From Natrarchaeobaculum sulfurireducens (GTDB taxonomy: Archaea; Halobacteriota; Halobacteria; Halobacteriales; Natrialbaceae), in NCBI RefSeq assembly GCF_003430825.1, contig NZ_CP024045.1:1-64000 (forward strand): DNA of 64,000 nt. The letters run 5' to 3'. The notes beneath the pieces were generated by a model. It made no database searches. It was not told the DNA's origin and saw only the letters and a program-made list of their open reading frames with translations. A program made the translations under genes and the position numbers. Below, in pieces: positions 34,410-44,433 of the stretch; the first letter of the stretch is position 1; every line of letters starts with the position of its first letter.

Positions 34410-35248
34410 CTCAACACAATCACACAACCCGACGTACCGTCCTGAGTGGAATCGTGACCGGCGCAGCTGTCGCCGTGAGTGGGTGCCTTAGCGGCTCCGA
34501 GAACGGAGGTTCAGAGAACGGAGCGGATAGCCTCGATGATGACGAGATTTTTGAGGATCTCTTCGTCGAGGGAACCGAACTCGTCCTCGAATTCACCGAG
34601 GACTCGTCGGTCGATCAGGTGAACGTGATCGATCCGAACGGAGAGGCGTTCGCTGAACAGTCCATTGCAGCCGGTGTCGATCGTGAGACGATCGAAATCG
34701 GGACTGAATACGAACCCGGTGAGTACGACGTCGTCGCGCTCGAGAACGGTGACGAACAGACAACGCAGTCAGTGACGGTTGAACCAGATGTTCGCATTAC
34801 CGACCTTCGACTTGGTCGGAACCACCCAGATGAGATGTTTGAGGGTGCGAGTGATCGTGAAATTCGAAGTGAGGCTATTCTCACACTCGAGAACCATGGG
34901 ACTGGACCAGAGGCTGCTATCCGTCTTGCATTTGATGGCGAAATTCCCCGCCAGACACCGGATGAGGACGAGTACGAGGAAAGTGGAATTTATGACATGG
35001 AGAGCGATTTCAGTGGTCATGCAGATGCTGTTGTGATTCCTGCTGGCGAAGAGGTAACCCTCTATAGTCAACGGAGGCCATTCTCATCAGCATCAGAGAG
35101 AGTAGACTGTACACCTGAAACCGAGTACGGACAGTTTGAGGTAACTATTGAGACTGAAGTGTCGGATGAAGTGACCGCAGAGACGTACGAGGTCTCATAC
35201 ACAGGCGAAAATCTAGTTGAATGTGATATTGAGATTGAGGTGACGTAG
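34406..35248 (+). CDS. Tat-exported lipoprotein of the conjugation operon
   Basis: The 280-residue protein starts at the ATG overlapping the upstream stop. It has a twin-arginine signal (TRRTVLSG, R9-R10) and a lipobox VSGC with C27, so it should be lipid-anchored on the outer face of the membrane, the common haloarchaeal lipoprotein layout. The mature part is acidic with immunoglobulin-like beta strands. The frame is open further upstream, but only this start gives the signal peptide. Confidence 0.75.
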   Translation: MTQHNHTTRRTVLSGIVTGAAVAVSGCLSGSENGGSENGADSLDDDEIFEDLFVEGTELVLEFTEDSSVDQVNVIDPNGEAFAEQSIAAGVDRETIEIGTEYEPGEYDVVALENGDEQTTQSVTVEPDVRITDLRLGRNHPDEMFEGASDREIRSEAILTLENHGTGPEAAIRLAFDGEIPRQTPDEDEYEESGIYDMESDFSGHADAVVIPAGEEVTLYSQRRPFSSASERVDCTPETEYGQFEVTIETEVSDEVTAETYEVSYTGENLVECDIEIEVT

Positions 35249-36406
35249 ATGATGAATCCTATGTCACTCACCGAGTTTGGTCGTCGGTGGTTCGAAGACA
35301 TCGTTGAGACGGTTATTGAGTGGTTTCAAGAGGGTCTCGTAGACGGATATAACGATCTCACAGAGGAGTTGTTTGGAACACCTGTTCCCGAAACGGATGG
35401 GGATTTTGTGTTTGGCCAGCCAACGAACATGCCTTGGGTGGATTTGCATAATTCACTTGTCACTGGCGAGATCATGCTATTATCGCTGCTCTTGCTTGTG
35501 ATCTTCGTCCAAGGTCGTCACACAATTCGCATTTTCAACTTTGGGAGCATCTATGAGGCTCGCAAGGCTCGACGATCAGCGTGGACTGGAGCAGTTCTGA
35601 TTGTGACGTGGTACTGGGTCGCAGTTCTTGTACTCTATCTCGTGAACGGTTTCACAATAGCCCTTGTACCTGGTGTTGATGCACTTATCGATGGACTTCT
35701 AGACTTTCTAGAGGTCTCAATTTCGAATCCCGCGCTGGCGTTGTTGCTAGCTGCGATTGGCGCTATTGCGATGTGGATCTTACAGGCGCTGTTCTTCATC
35801 CGAGAGATCCTCTTGTACATCTATTTGTACGCCATGCCGATCGCAATCGCGGTTGCATACGGGTATCTTCCCGTCGTCTCTCGTATCACGAAGCAAATCG
35901 CTATTAAATTCGTTCCGCTGGCGATTATGCCACTCCCGGTTGCGATCTTGTTTCGCGGATATGATCTTCTCTTTGGTACCGGAGCAGAATCTTCACTTGC
36001 ACCAGATAGCGCCTTCTTGAGTTACCTGGTTGGGGCATCACTCCCGGTCTTTGCGCTCGTCTTGATCTGGAAGCTCTTCGCCTATGCGAGTCCGCTGACG
36101 GCGAAGGTTATCGGTGGTGCCACGAAAAGCGCAGTCACCGTTGGAGCAGCAATTGGAACCGCGAAGGTAGCTGGGCCGCTGGCTGCTACAACGGCCGCTC
36201 GCTGGGGACCGAAAGCAGCCGCATGGCAGGTCGCCGGCCAGCGACTTAGTGGGCAGCGTCGTGCCTCCAGTGCTCAATCGAGTAGTGGCCACTCGAGTTC
36301 GGGTGGAACCAGTGGAACAGCTCACGACAACGTCGTGTCGGACGCCTACGGCCAGCAGGGCGTTCCACAGTACCGTCGCACAGAGAACGATCCTGGATAC
36401 TACTAA
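35249..36406 (+). CDS. VirB6/TrbL-like polytopic membrane protein
   Basis: 385 residues with five or six transmembrane helices between about 70 and 280 and a low-complexity Ser/Gly C-terminal tail (SSAQSSSGHSSSGG). This is the layout of VirB6/TrbL channel components of type IV secretion systems and of archaeal Ced-like DNA transfer proteins. It begins at the stop of the upstream lipoprotein gene and is followed two bases later by the next gene, so co-translation is likely. Confidence 0.7.
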   Translation: MMNPMSLTEFGRRWFEDIVETVIEWFQEGLVDGYNDLTEELFGTPVPETDGDFVFGQPTNMPWVDLHNSLVTGEIMLLSLLLLVIFVQGRHTIRIFNFGSIYEARKARRSAWTGAVLIVTWYWVAVLVLYLVNGFTIALVPGVDALIDGLLDFLEVSISNPALALLLAAIGAIAMWILQALFFIREILLYIYLYAMPIAIAVAYGYLPVVSRITKQIAIKFVPLAIMPLPVAILFRGYDLLFGTGAESSLAPDSAFLSYLVGASLPVFALVLIWKLFAYASPLTAKVIGGATKSAVTVGAAIGTAKVAGPLAATTAARWGPKAAAWQVAGQRLSGQRRASSAQSSSGHSSSGGTSGTAHDNVVSDAYGQQGVPQYRRTENDPGYY

Positions 36407-36408
36407 CC

Positions 36409-37524
36409 ATGGCAGATCGAGAAGCAGCTTCCCGACGAATTATGGACGAACTAGGTGAAGAGAACCGCGTTCCGATCGTCAACGTCGACGAGGGTGACGT
36501 CTATGTCCTCCTCGGATTCCCGATTGCGGGATTGCTTGTTGGTGGCTTCAGTGGTATCGACGCACTCGTCTTCCCACTTGTACTGGGTGGTGTTGCTCTC
36601 GGGGTGGCATCCGTCTACGCCAGCCCGTCGCATCTGTCGGCTGCAACATGGCTCACTGATGTTTATCGACACTACTGCAAACGCCCTCGAGTGACATACA
36701 GCGTCCCCGAAAAGGACGAACACGCCCACAACCATTCGAATTCGACGAAGAACGAAGGCGGACTGGTCAACTACACTCCCTTCGCACCGGACGAGCGAAC
36801 GCAGGATCTAACCACTATCGAGCGAGCGTGGCCCGGTGCACGAACCGTCCAGCGTGCCGATGGGACGATGGAGGCGTTTCTCGAGATCGATCCGGGGAAT
36901 ATGGACTTCGCGATGAGCGGCGACTGGGTCCACGTTCAGGATGTCGCCGCCGAATTCGCAAACAAAGAGCTCGATTATAATCTGAAGTTCCATGCGACGA
37001 CCCGGTCGTTCCCCGTTGAGGACCTGATCACACAGATCGATGAGCGACTCGAGGACGAAGACGTTTCTGAGAACCCGATTTTCGAGGAACTACTAGCAGA
37101 GTACCGCGAGCAACGTCCTCGAGATCTCGACGGCGCTCAGCAGATTCGCTATTTTATCGGTGTTCAGGTCAATCCCCTTGAGGTCTACAACCGATATCGT
37201 GACGAACAATCGCCCGCTGAGAAACTGACGACGCTACCAGTTATCGGGTTTCTGTTCAACCCCTTCGTAACTCGTCGTGAGGATCTGAGCGACGCAGAAG
37301 TTCGGGCCAAGATGTTCGACAAACTCGACCGTCGTTGTCGGGCTGTCCAGACTGAACTGGTCCAGAACGCACCCGGATGGTCGGCTCGTCGCCTGAGTAC
37401 AGTCGAGTTGTTCGTCCTCGCGATGGACTTCTGGAACGGCGAAGAGCACGATTACGACGACGCGAGCGACGCCGTTCGCGAACAGCCTGCTATCGGTCAC
37501 CAACGGAGGGTGGACGATGAGTAG
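36409..37524 (+). CDS. VirB3-like plus VirB4 N-terminal-like protein
   Basis: The 371-residue protein has two closely spaced transmembrane helices (about 31-70), as in VirB3/PrgI proteins. The remaining 300 residues resemble the non-ATPase N-terminal domain of VirB4 (for example LTTIERAWPGARTVQRADG and IRYFIGVQVNPLEVY). It overlaps the VirB4-like ATPase gene by eight bases. The impression is of a VirB3-VirB4 unit whose VirB4 N-terminus has been partitioned into two proteins. The family assignment rests on topology and context. Confidence 0.6.
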   Translation: MADREAASRRIMDELGEENRVPIVNVDEGDVYVLLGFPIAGLLVGGFSGIDALVFPLVLGGVALGVASVYASPSHLSAATWLTDVYRHYCKRPRVTYSVPEKDEHAHNHSNSTKNEGGLVNYTPFAPDERTQDLTTIERAWPGARTVQRADGTMEAFLEIDPGNMDFAMSGDWVHVQDVAAEFANKELDYNLKFHATTRSFPVEDLITQIDERLEDEDVSENPIFEELLAEYREQRPRDLDGAQQIRYFIGVQVNPLEVYNRYRDEQSPAEKLTTLPVIGFLFNPFVTRREDLSDAEVRAKMFDKLDRRCRAVQTELVQNAPGWSARRLSTVELFVLAMDFWNGEEHDYDDASDAVREQPAIGHQRRVDDE

Positions 37525-39703
37525 CCCACTCTCTGTTGGCGGCGTCTCTGTCACCGATCTCGAGCAGTCTCTCGCGTCACTCGAGCCGACTCACATCGTT
37601 GCAGGGCTGGTTCTGGTTGGTGTCCTCCTCGGTGTTGGCGTGAAGACCTATCGGGACCGAGCGAACGACGATGAGGAAGAAGTCGACCTCTCAGCCCTCC
37701 TGGACGAGGAGACACTCGAGGCCGGTGACGTCGAAGGAGAGCTCCTCGAGGATATTGCTGAACGGCACAAGAGTGCTGTTGCTCCATCGGCGATCACGTG
37801 GGAGACGCGAGCTGCACAGGTCGGTGAGCAGTGGACGTCCACGCTGTACATTGCCGACTATCCCGACTACCCCAAAGACGGCTACCTGAACGAACTGTTC
37901 GAACTGACCGATATCGAGTTCGATCTCACCGTCCATATCACACCGAAAAATCAGCAGAAAGCCCGTGACGAACTCCAGCGAGTCGCGGATGATCTCCAGA
38001 TCGATGCGGACCTCGAGCAAAGCGTTCGCGGTGCGTACCTGCAGGAGCGGGCCAACGAAGCAGTATCGACGTACAAGGCGGTCGAGAACGGCAGCCGTGT
38101 GTTCGATCAGGGGATGTTCGTCACCGTCAGAGCAGATACCAAGGAAGCACTTCGAGAGTCAGTTCGAATCATCCGGAGCCGCCTTCGCGAGCAGCCCGCC
38201 GGTCTCTCACCGAAGACGGCGATCTGTAAGCAGTATCTTGCACTCCAGGCTGCGGCCCCGATCGGATCGAATCCGTTTGGCCGCGAAGCGATCTCGCTCG
38301 GTGGCGCCGTTGGCGCATTACTCGCCTCACCGCATAACGCGACGATTCTCGAGGACGGCGGTGTGGAGTTTGGAACCCACTGGAAGAACGAAAGTCCCGT
38401 CGTGATCGATCCGTTCGCTCGCGAAAACGGGTACGCAATGTTCACCATCGGCGATCCTGGCTCCGGAAAGTCGTTTGGTGCGAAGCAGAACTTCATCCGT
38501 TCGATCGAACAAAGCGAGGATCGAATTGGGATCATCCTCGAGCCACTGAACAATTGGGCTGGCGTCGCCGAAGCCCTCGGTGGAACGCGGATTACGGTCG
38601 GTGGCGATATGGGACTGAACCCACTCGAGATCAAGCCGACACCGGAGCGGATCCAGCGAGCGATGGGTGAGGATGCGAGTCCGTATCGAGAAAAGCTTGA
38701 CAGCGTGATGAGCTTCCTCTCGAACTACTTCGCCCTCCGTGGCATCCAACTCGGCGATAAACGAACGACACTCGAGACGGCCATCGAAGAAGCGTACGCT
38801 CGAAAGGGAATTACGGACGACATCGCGACACACGATAACGAGAGCCCGACGATGCGAGACGTCCTCGATATCCTCGAGGAGATGGTCGACAATGCAGAGG
38901 GGTTCGTGGTTAGAACCGATGAAGAGGCCAGAAAGATCGAGTCGGATGCAACGTGGCTGATCGACCAGCTCCGGTCCTTTGCAGAGGACGGCCGCTACGA
39001 AAATCTTGGGCGACCGACCGAGTTCGACCTTCGCGACGAGAAAGTCATCTACCTCGACCTGGCCCAACAGGAGGGCAGTCTGGGCGGCAGCACGAGTCTC
39101 ATCATGCAGCTGTTGATCACGCTGGTCTACGAACGAGCGAAGGAGACGGACAAGGAGGTTGTGTTCGTTATCGACGAGGCTCGGTACCTGATGCAGGATG
39201 CAGCGAGCCTCGAGTACCTCGAGATCGTGTTCCGTCACCACCGTCATCACGACCTCTCCATTCGGATGATCACCCAGACCGTTGATGAGTTCTTCCAGCA
39301 CACTGAGTCCGAGGCGATCCTCGATCAGTGTGCGATCAAGCAGTTCCACCATCTCGATGGGATGGACCAGCACTGGGCCAACGAATTCGGGCTGAACTCG
39401 GCACAGATGCGGTTCGTACAGGACGCTGTCCCCGGAAGTGAGGACATCGGGTATTCGGAGGCGCTCGTCGGCGTCGACGGTGACTGGCGAGGTATCGAGG
39501 TCCACGCACTCGAGAAGGAGAAGGACGTGATCGACTTCGACGCCAAAGAGCAATCTCGAACAGAGCTGCCCGGAGTCTCTGAAGAAGTTGGACGACAACC
39601 CGAAGAGGATACGCGACCAGACGAGACGGCGCCCAAAGAGCAGCAAGACGCGGATCGTGAGGTGCTGACGTGGTCAGACGGAGGTGACCGTCCCAATGCG
39701 TGA
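37517..39703 (+). CDS. VirB4-like T4SS ATPase
   Basis: 728 residues with an N-terminal membrane helix (about 26-44), a VirB4-like middle region, and a RecA/FtsK-like ATPase domain. Walker A GDPGSGKS lies at 312-319, Walker B VVFVIDEARYLMQ near 544-556. VirB4 powers pilus assembly and transfer in type IV secretion. It overlaps the upstream gene by 8 bp and the downstream coupling-protein gene also by 8 bp. The C-terminal 45 residues are acidic and disordered. Confidence 0.85.
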   Translation: MSSPLSVGGVSVTDLEQSLASLEPTHIVAGLVLVGVLLGVGVKTYRDRANDDEEEVDLSALLDEETLEAGDVEGELLEDIAERHKSAVAPSAITWETRAAQVGEQWTSTLYIADYPDYPKDGYLNELFELTDIEFDLTVHITPKNQQKARDELQRVADDLQIDADLEQSVRGAYLQERANEAVSTYKAVENGSRVFDQGMFVTVRADTKEALRESVRIIRSRLREQPAGLSPKTAICKQYLALQAAAPIGSNPFGREAISLGGAVGALLASPHNATILEDGGVEFGTHWKNESPVVIDPFARENGYAMFTIGDPGSGKSFGAKQNFIRSIEQSEDRIGIILEPLNNWAGVAEALGGTRITVGGDMGLNPLEIKPTPERIQRAMGEDASPYREKLDSVMSFLSNYFALRGIQLGDKRTTLETAIEEAYARKGITDDIATHDNESPTMRDVLDILEEMVDNAEGFVVRTDEEARKIESDATWLIDQLRSFAEDGRYENLGRPTEFDLRDEKVIYLDLAQQEGSLGGSTSLIMQLLITLVYERAKETDKEVVFVIDEARYLMQDAASLEYLEIVFRHHRHHDLSIRMITQTVDEFFQHTESEAILDQCAIKQFHHLDGMDQHWANEFGLNSAQMRFVQDAVPGSEDIGYSEALVGVDGDWRGIEVHALEKEKDVIDFDAKEQSRTELPGVSEEVGRQPEEDTRPDETAPKEQQDADREVLTWSDGGDRPNA

Positions 39704-42700
39704 GTATATTCGAGTGACACCAACCTCTGAAGAACTTCACACCACAGAGATTCCAGCCGCACTGGAGAGCCTGCACAAACTGACGAACCCGAATGTACGT
39801 GGGTTGTCGGACCGGCTGAATCCGTTTGCTGATACTGCCCCGCCGACGTTCGAATTCCTCGCTGTCAGTGAGGGCGAAGACGAGCCGGTCGAGTTCTACT
39901 ACGGTGTTGACCAACCAGCACACCTCGAGACGCTCGAGAAACGGCTCAAGACGATCTACCCGCGGACGTTCGACATCACGCGGTGTGAGCTGGACCTTGA
40001 GCGAAAACTCATCCAACCAGTCGAATACACGCAAAACGAGTATCGGGAACGACTTGCAGACGGAAGATTGCTGGAGTCTCCAGACACTGATGAACAGGTA
40101 GACCACGAGCAAGACGGAGTCGAGAGAACTGACGGTGGCCGGTCGATCGTCGACGACGAACCCGAGTTGGCTAACCTCGAGACGGAAGCCAACGACATCG
40201 AACGTGACGAATCAGTCCTCGAGTACACATCCGACGCGTCTACTAAAGACGGGGATTCAGCGTTCGATGAAGAAACGTCGTCCACTTCAGAGTCCGCGAC
40301 CATCTTCACCCGGCCATCATTCGAGGAGGTCGAGCCGATCGGTGTCCAGTGGTACGGTCGGGCCGAGCGCAAACGCGACTGGATGACAACTATCAAATCG
40401 TTCGCGAACCGGGATCCAGATCCAACCGAGTACGACACTGAGCAGCCTCCACTCGCGACGTTGATCGATCACCTCACCGAACTCGAGTACCCAATTGCGT
40501 TCCAGGTGGTCTGGCAGCGCAAAGCCGAATGGGGTGCTGACGCGGAGTTGCGAATCGAAGACCTTCGAGATGGACGAGATACGTTTGGGCAACGGTACAT
40601 CGGCCCGCTGTTCGAGATCGGCGAGATTGACCCAGAGGACCGACAGCAGAATCTCGGGACCGAAGCCCAGAACCGAATCGACCGGATCCAAGCTAAACAT
40701 CCAAAGCGGACGTTCACCGTCAATGCTCGAGCAGTTGCAGTACCAGCGCCCGATGATGGCGAGACGGACGACCGTATCGAAATCCAACTTGATCAACTCG
40801 CTCAATCGCTGAACGCCTTGGATGGCCCGTTCTACGAACTCGAGGGACACCGACTCCGATCGAAGGGCGTGTTGAATCGAATGAAACGAAAACGTGCTCG
40901 AGCGGTCCTCGAAAATATTCTCGATGGAGAACTGGCCACAGGTCGAGGGAAATGTAGGCCGGACCTCGTGTTGAACGCTGATGAGCTCGCGAATCTCACT
41001 GTCGTCCCATCGTCCCAGGACCTGACGGTCGAAGGAAGCCGTGGTACGCGTTCTGAGCAACGCTCTCGGAATCCGCTCCCACGACCACACCCGGATCTGA
41101 TGGACGAGTTTCGAGAGGGCATGGCAATCGGATATGCGATCGATGAGAACGGTGAGACAGAGGATGAACCGGTCTGTATCCCGCCGTCGTTACTTCCGAC
41201 TCATTACGTCCGTGCGGCAACCACTGGCGGCGGAAAGTCGAAATCACTGACCAACGACAAGCTCTCGCTCTACGAGCAGACCGACGGGCCGATCATCCTG
41301 ATCGACGCAAAGGGCGACGGCCTCTGTGAGGACTACATGCAAGCCCACGCTCGTCGATTCGGTGTCGACGATCTCGAGGAGAACGTCGTACATTTCCCGA
41401 TTCCCGAGGTACTCCCCGGATTTGCGTTCTTCAACATCGAGCGCCAACTCGAGAATGGTGTCCGGCGCGTCGACGCGGTCCAGAACAAGGCCGATCACTA
41501 CGAGGAAATTCTGAAGATGGTGATGGGTGAGGAGCGCTACGAGCGAGCAGTCGTCGCGCCAACGCTCATCAAGTATCTCATCAAAACGCTCTATGACGAC
41601 GAATATGGCCGTGAGAACGGTCGCTACCGAGAGAGCGTCGATTACTTTGCCCACGATCAACTCGAGTACGTCGTCGACCAACTCTGGCGGGCTGGACCAC
41701 CAGAGCCTGAGGAAGGGGCTGCCCCACGCTCGAATCATCCACAGGTGCAACGACGGATCGATCGTCAGCTCCAGCTTGATTCGAATACCTTCGCAACGGT
41801 GATGGGTGGGGTAAGCAACCGCCTCGACTACATTTCCCAGGACGAGCATCTCCGGCGGGTGTTCAACAACACTGAGTCGCAGTTCGACTTCCGCGACGTC
41901 CTCGATGATCGCAAGGTAATTCTGTTCGACCTCAGTGGGCTTCGCGATGACTCGGCGAAGGCGATGACGGGTGTGATTCTGACGGAGCTTTACAACGCGC
42001 TGAAAGAGCGTGGTGACGGTTTGCAGCAGAAGCCGGATGACTACGTGGTCAATCTGATAATCGATGAGGCCTCGAGTCTGGCCGTCTCTGACGTAATGAA
42101 CACGCTGTTGGAGAAGGGACGGAGCTTTCGGCTTTCAGTGGGGCTCTCACTGCAGTTCCCCGAGCAACTCGACGTCAAGGGCGGCCGTGAGGTCTACCTG
42201 AACGTTCTGAACGACGTCGGGAGTCCAATCATCGGCAAGATTGCCGTCGACAATGAGATTGCGAAGGTAATGGCGCACGAAGACATGGACCCCGTCGAGT
42301 TCGCCAATCGGATCCGGTCACTTCCACGTGGCGAGTGGATTGTCCGCTTACCGAGTCCAACGTTCGGTGAAACTGGGCCGGAGCCGTTCAGTTTGGCTCC
42401 GCTACCGATTCCGCCAGGCCATCCCGAGAGTGATGATCCCCTGACTGACCGTGAGAAGCAGGCGTTTCAGAACGCGCTCGAGCGGATTCATGAGCGGGCG
42501 GACACCGAGCACGGCGTCGTAACGGACGCGCCGCCTAGTACTCAGACACCGATGGCCGTTCGTGATGAATTTGACCTACCCACTGATGATCTTGATGTAG
42601 CGCTTGCGACGGTCATTCGAAGCGTCCAACTTCAACACGGGGTTCGGAAGGAAAACGGATGGGTACCTGCTCCAGATGTTGACGACGAACTTCGGAGGCG

Positions 42701-44045
42701 CTTCGAAGCAGTTGATGCAGATCCACCTGCAATTGCAGAGCTTGGTGACGTTCGAGAGCGATCACACCTAATCGAGGTTACGCTCGATTCAGAACGGGAT
42801 GATATCGTCGTTCGGCTTACTGAAGACGGTGAATCCATCGCTGCGCCAGATACGGGGCACGTTCGAGCAGCAGGTGGCGAAAAACATGATGCTGCACTAC
42901 TGGACGTGGAGCAGATCCTCTCCGAATACGGCTTCGCCGTCACCGTATTCACTCAAGACGGGAGCGAAAAGCCCGATGCTCGAGCGACACATCCTGACTC
43001 TGAGCACGTCTTCGACATCGAGGTTGAGTCGACGACGCCGGAAAACCCAGTGAAGGTCTTGCAGAACCTGAAACGAGCACATGAAGCTGGACACATTCCT
43101 CTATTTGTTGTCGGCTCTGATGAAGCGAATCAAGATCGGTTGTCGACGGCAGCCCGTGTCGATCGAATTCTTTCGTCGCCGGTTAACACACTCGAGTCAG
43201 GAGATGTCCGTCTGTATACGACTGATACGTACATCACGTTCGATGGCGGTGCACATCGACGAAAAGGTGTCACTGCAGTACGCCCCCTCACTGATGGGTC
43301 CAAGCGAACGAACTGGCTTCTCGATGAGGGTTCGTACGTTCTTCTCAATGAGAACGGTAACGAACTCACTCGGGTTACGTCATTTGAGTCACTTACACGG
43401 GAGGACGTTCCAGCGGTCTACAGCTATAACCAGACCAGCGGAGAGTTTGTCGTCTACGAACACGGGAACAAACACCGGTACGATACGAAAGCAGAGTTCG
43501 AGCGTGAGTGGGCTCGAATCAAGCGTCCATTTGTTCCCGATGTTGACCTTCCAGCAGTCGATTTCAATTGTCGTGAGTACGCTGTTCTCGCACTGAGTTC
43601 GAACGATACTGACGACGCCTCACTTGTTATCTATGACGATGGTGAGACAATCCCGCTTTCAGACATCCATGAGTGGCTCTCGAGTCCAACGCAGAATTCC
43701 GATCGTGACTTCACGGAGGCAGAGACCGAGCAGCACGCAGACGTCAACGGGTCATCCGATACCCAGGAGATCCCAGAAGAAGCGTATGATGATCCTGATA
43801 CCGCGATTGCGTCGTTTGTCGACGCCTGCCTCTGTACTGCAGATGAAGGTTCCCTTACTCCGGATGAGGTCTATGCAGCGTATGAGATGTGGGCATCGGA
43901 CCACGGTATCTCGGTCGAGAGCAAGAACTGGTTTGCTCGTCGTCTCGGAGAACATATCGAGTTCGAGCGTGAGACTGTCTATCGGGATGGCAAAACGATC
44001 CGGTGCTACGCAGGATTAGCACTCCACCCAGAGGTCAAGCAATGA
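39696..44045 (+). CDS. Giant coupling ATPase (VirD4/TraG/HerA-like) with C-terminal nuclease-like domain
   Basis: The 1449-residue protein (ATG at 39696, eight bases inside the VirB4 stop) has a central P-loop ATPase: Walker A ATTGGGKSKS near 508-517, ILIDAKGDGL, Walker B NLIIDEASSL near 784-793. The ATPase resembles coupling proteins that hand DNA to the transfer channel. The N-terminal 450 residues are a helical domain. A region at about 1060-1140 reads as a restriction-endonuclease-like fold, with LLDVEQILSEYG, KPDARA and FDIEVESTTPENPVKVLQNL. The C-terminal 100 residues end in a helical DNA-binding-like domain. The protein is about twice the length of ordinary TraG/VirD4. Confidence 0.8.
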   Translation: MREYIRVTPTSEELHTTEIPAALESLHKLTNPNVRGLSDRLNPFADTAPPTFEFLAVSEGEDEPVEFYYGVDQPAHLETLEKRLKTIYPRTFDITRCELDLERKLIQPVEYTQNEYRERLADGRLLESPDTDEQVDHEQDGVERTDGGRSIVDDEPELANLETEANDIERDESVLEYTSDASTKDGDSAFDEETSSTSESATIFTRPSFEEVEPIGVQWYGRAERKRDWMTTIKSFANRDPDPTEYDTEQPPLATLIDHLTELEYPIAFQVVWQRKAEWGADAELRIEDLRDGRDTFGQRYIGPLFEIGEIDPEDRQQNLGTEAQNRIDRIQAKHPKRTFTVNARAVAVPAPDDGETDDRIEIQLDQLAQSLNALDGPFYELEGHRLRSKGVLNRMKRKRARAVLENILDGELATGRGKCRPDLVLNADELANLTVVPSSQDLTVEGSRGTRSEQRSRNPLPRPHPDLMDEFREGMAIGYAIDENGETEDEPVCIPPSLLPTHYVRAATTGGGKSKSLTNDKLSLYEQTDGPIILIDAKGDGLCEDYMQAHARRFGVDDLEENVVHFPIPEVLPGFAFFNIERQLENGVRRVDAVQNKADHYEEILKMVMGEERYERAVVAPTLIKYLIKTLYDDEYGRENGRYRESVDYFAHDQLEYVVDQLWRAGPPEPEEGAAPRSNHPQVQRRIDRQLQLDSNTFATVMGGVSNRLDYISQDEHLRRVFNNTESQFDFRDVLDDRKVILFDLSGLRDDSAKAMTGVILTELYNALKERGDGLQQKPDDYVVNLIIDEASSLAVSDVMNTLLEKGRSFRLSVGLSLQFPEQLDVKGGREVYLNVLNDVGSPIIGKIAVDNEIAKVMAHEDMDPVEFANRIRSLPRGEWIVRLPSPTFGETGPEPFSLAPLPIPPGHPESDDPLTDREKQAFQNALERIHERADTEHGVVTDAPPSTQTPMAVRDEFDLPTDDLDVALATVIRSVQLQHGVRKENGWVPAPDVDDELRRRFEAVDADPPAIAELGDVRERSHLIEVTLDSERDDIVVRLTEDGESIAAPDTGHVRAAGGEKHDAALLDVEQILSEYGFAVTVFTQDGSEKPDARATHPDSEHVFDIEVESTTPENPVKVLQNLKRAHEAGHIPLFVVGSDEANQDRLSTAARVDRILSSPVNTLESGDVRLYTTDTYITFDGGAHRRKGVTAVRPLTDGSKRTNWLLDEGSYVLLNENGNELTRVTSFESLTREDVPAVYSYNQTSGEFVVYEHGNKHRYDTKAEFEREWARIKRPFVPDVDLPAVDFNCREYAVLALSSNDTDDASLVIYDDGETIPLSDIHEWLSSPTQNSDRDFTEAETEQHADVNGSSDTQEIPEEAYDDPDTAIASFVDACLCTADEGSLTPDEVYAAYEMWASDHGISVESKNWFARRLGEHIEFERETVYRDGKTIRCYAGLALHPEVKQ

Positions 44046-44433
44046 GTGGTTCAATCCTTGATCGATGGTGTCCTTTCGAAGGGGTAGCCTGTCCAAGAAA
44101 ACCACCTATACCAAATTACATGTCCATTATTAGGTCGTTACGACATTTAGGGTACCCAATTGCTGTATCCCTCTCATTCGACCAACTTCGGGCGTCTCAG
44201 CGTTCTTACGGCATTTTCAATAAGCCTGGACGCAGTCTTACGGCATTTCGATTTGCCGTAAGACGTTCACGTCATGCGTTTTTCCGGACCCAGGCACGAT
44301 TCTTACGGCAAAAACCAACTAGTATAGAGAAGGGGTCCCCCGTTGGTCAGGGTAACTCACAATGTAGAATAGTCGAGATGGTGAATTGTTTGACTCCAGA
44401 GAAGTGCGGAGTCAAATCTGTAGGTGAGAACCA
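44046..44433. promoter_or_regulatory. Regulatory gap with TCTTACGGCA repeats
   Basis: The 388 bp between the coupling-protein gene and the primase-like gene contain four copies of the 10-mer TCTTACGGCA: direct at 44204-44213, an inverted pair forming a perfect palindrome at 44235-44264 (GTCTTACGGCA, 8 bp, then TGCCGTAAGAC), and direct at 44301-44310. TATA-like CTAGTATAGAG follows near 44320. The layout suggests a multi-site operator or a plasmid nick/origin-type region. No convincing gene is present here. Confidence 0.65.

Noticed and set aside
38327-39646. Leftward open frame of 439 codons opposite the VirB4-like gene
   Set aside because: Antisense to a well-supported ATPase; its translation has no recognisable motif and non-haloarchaeal composition.
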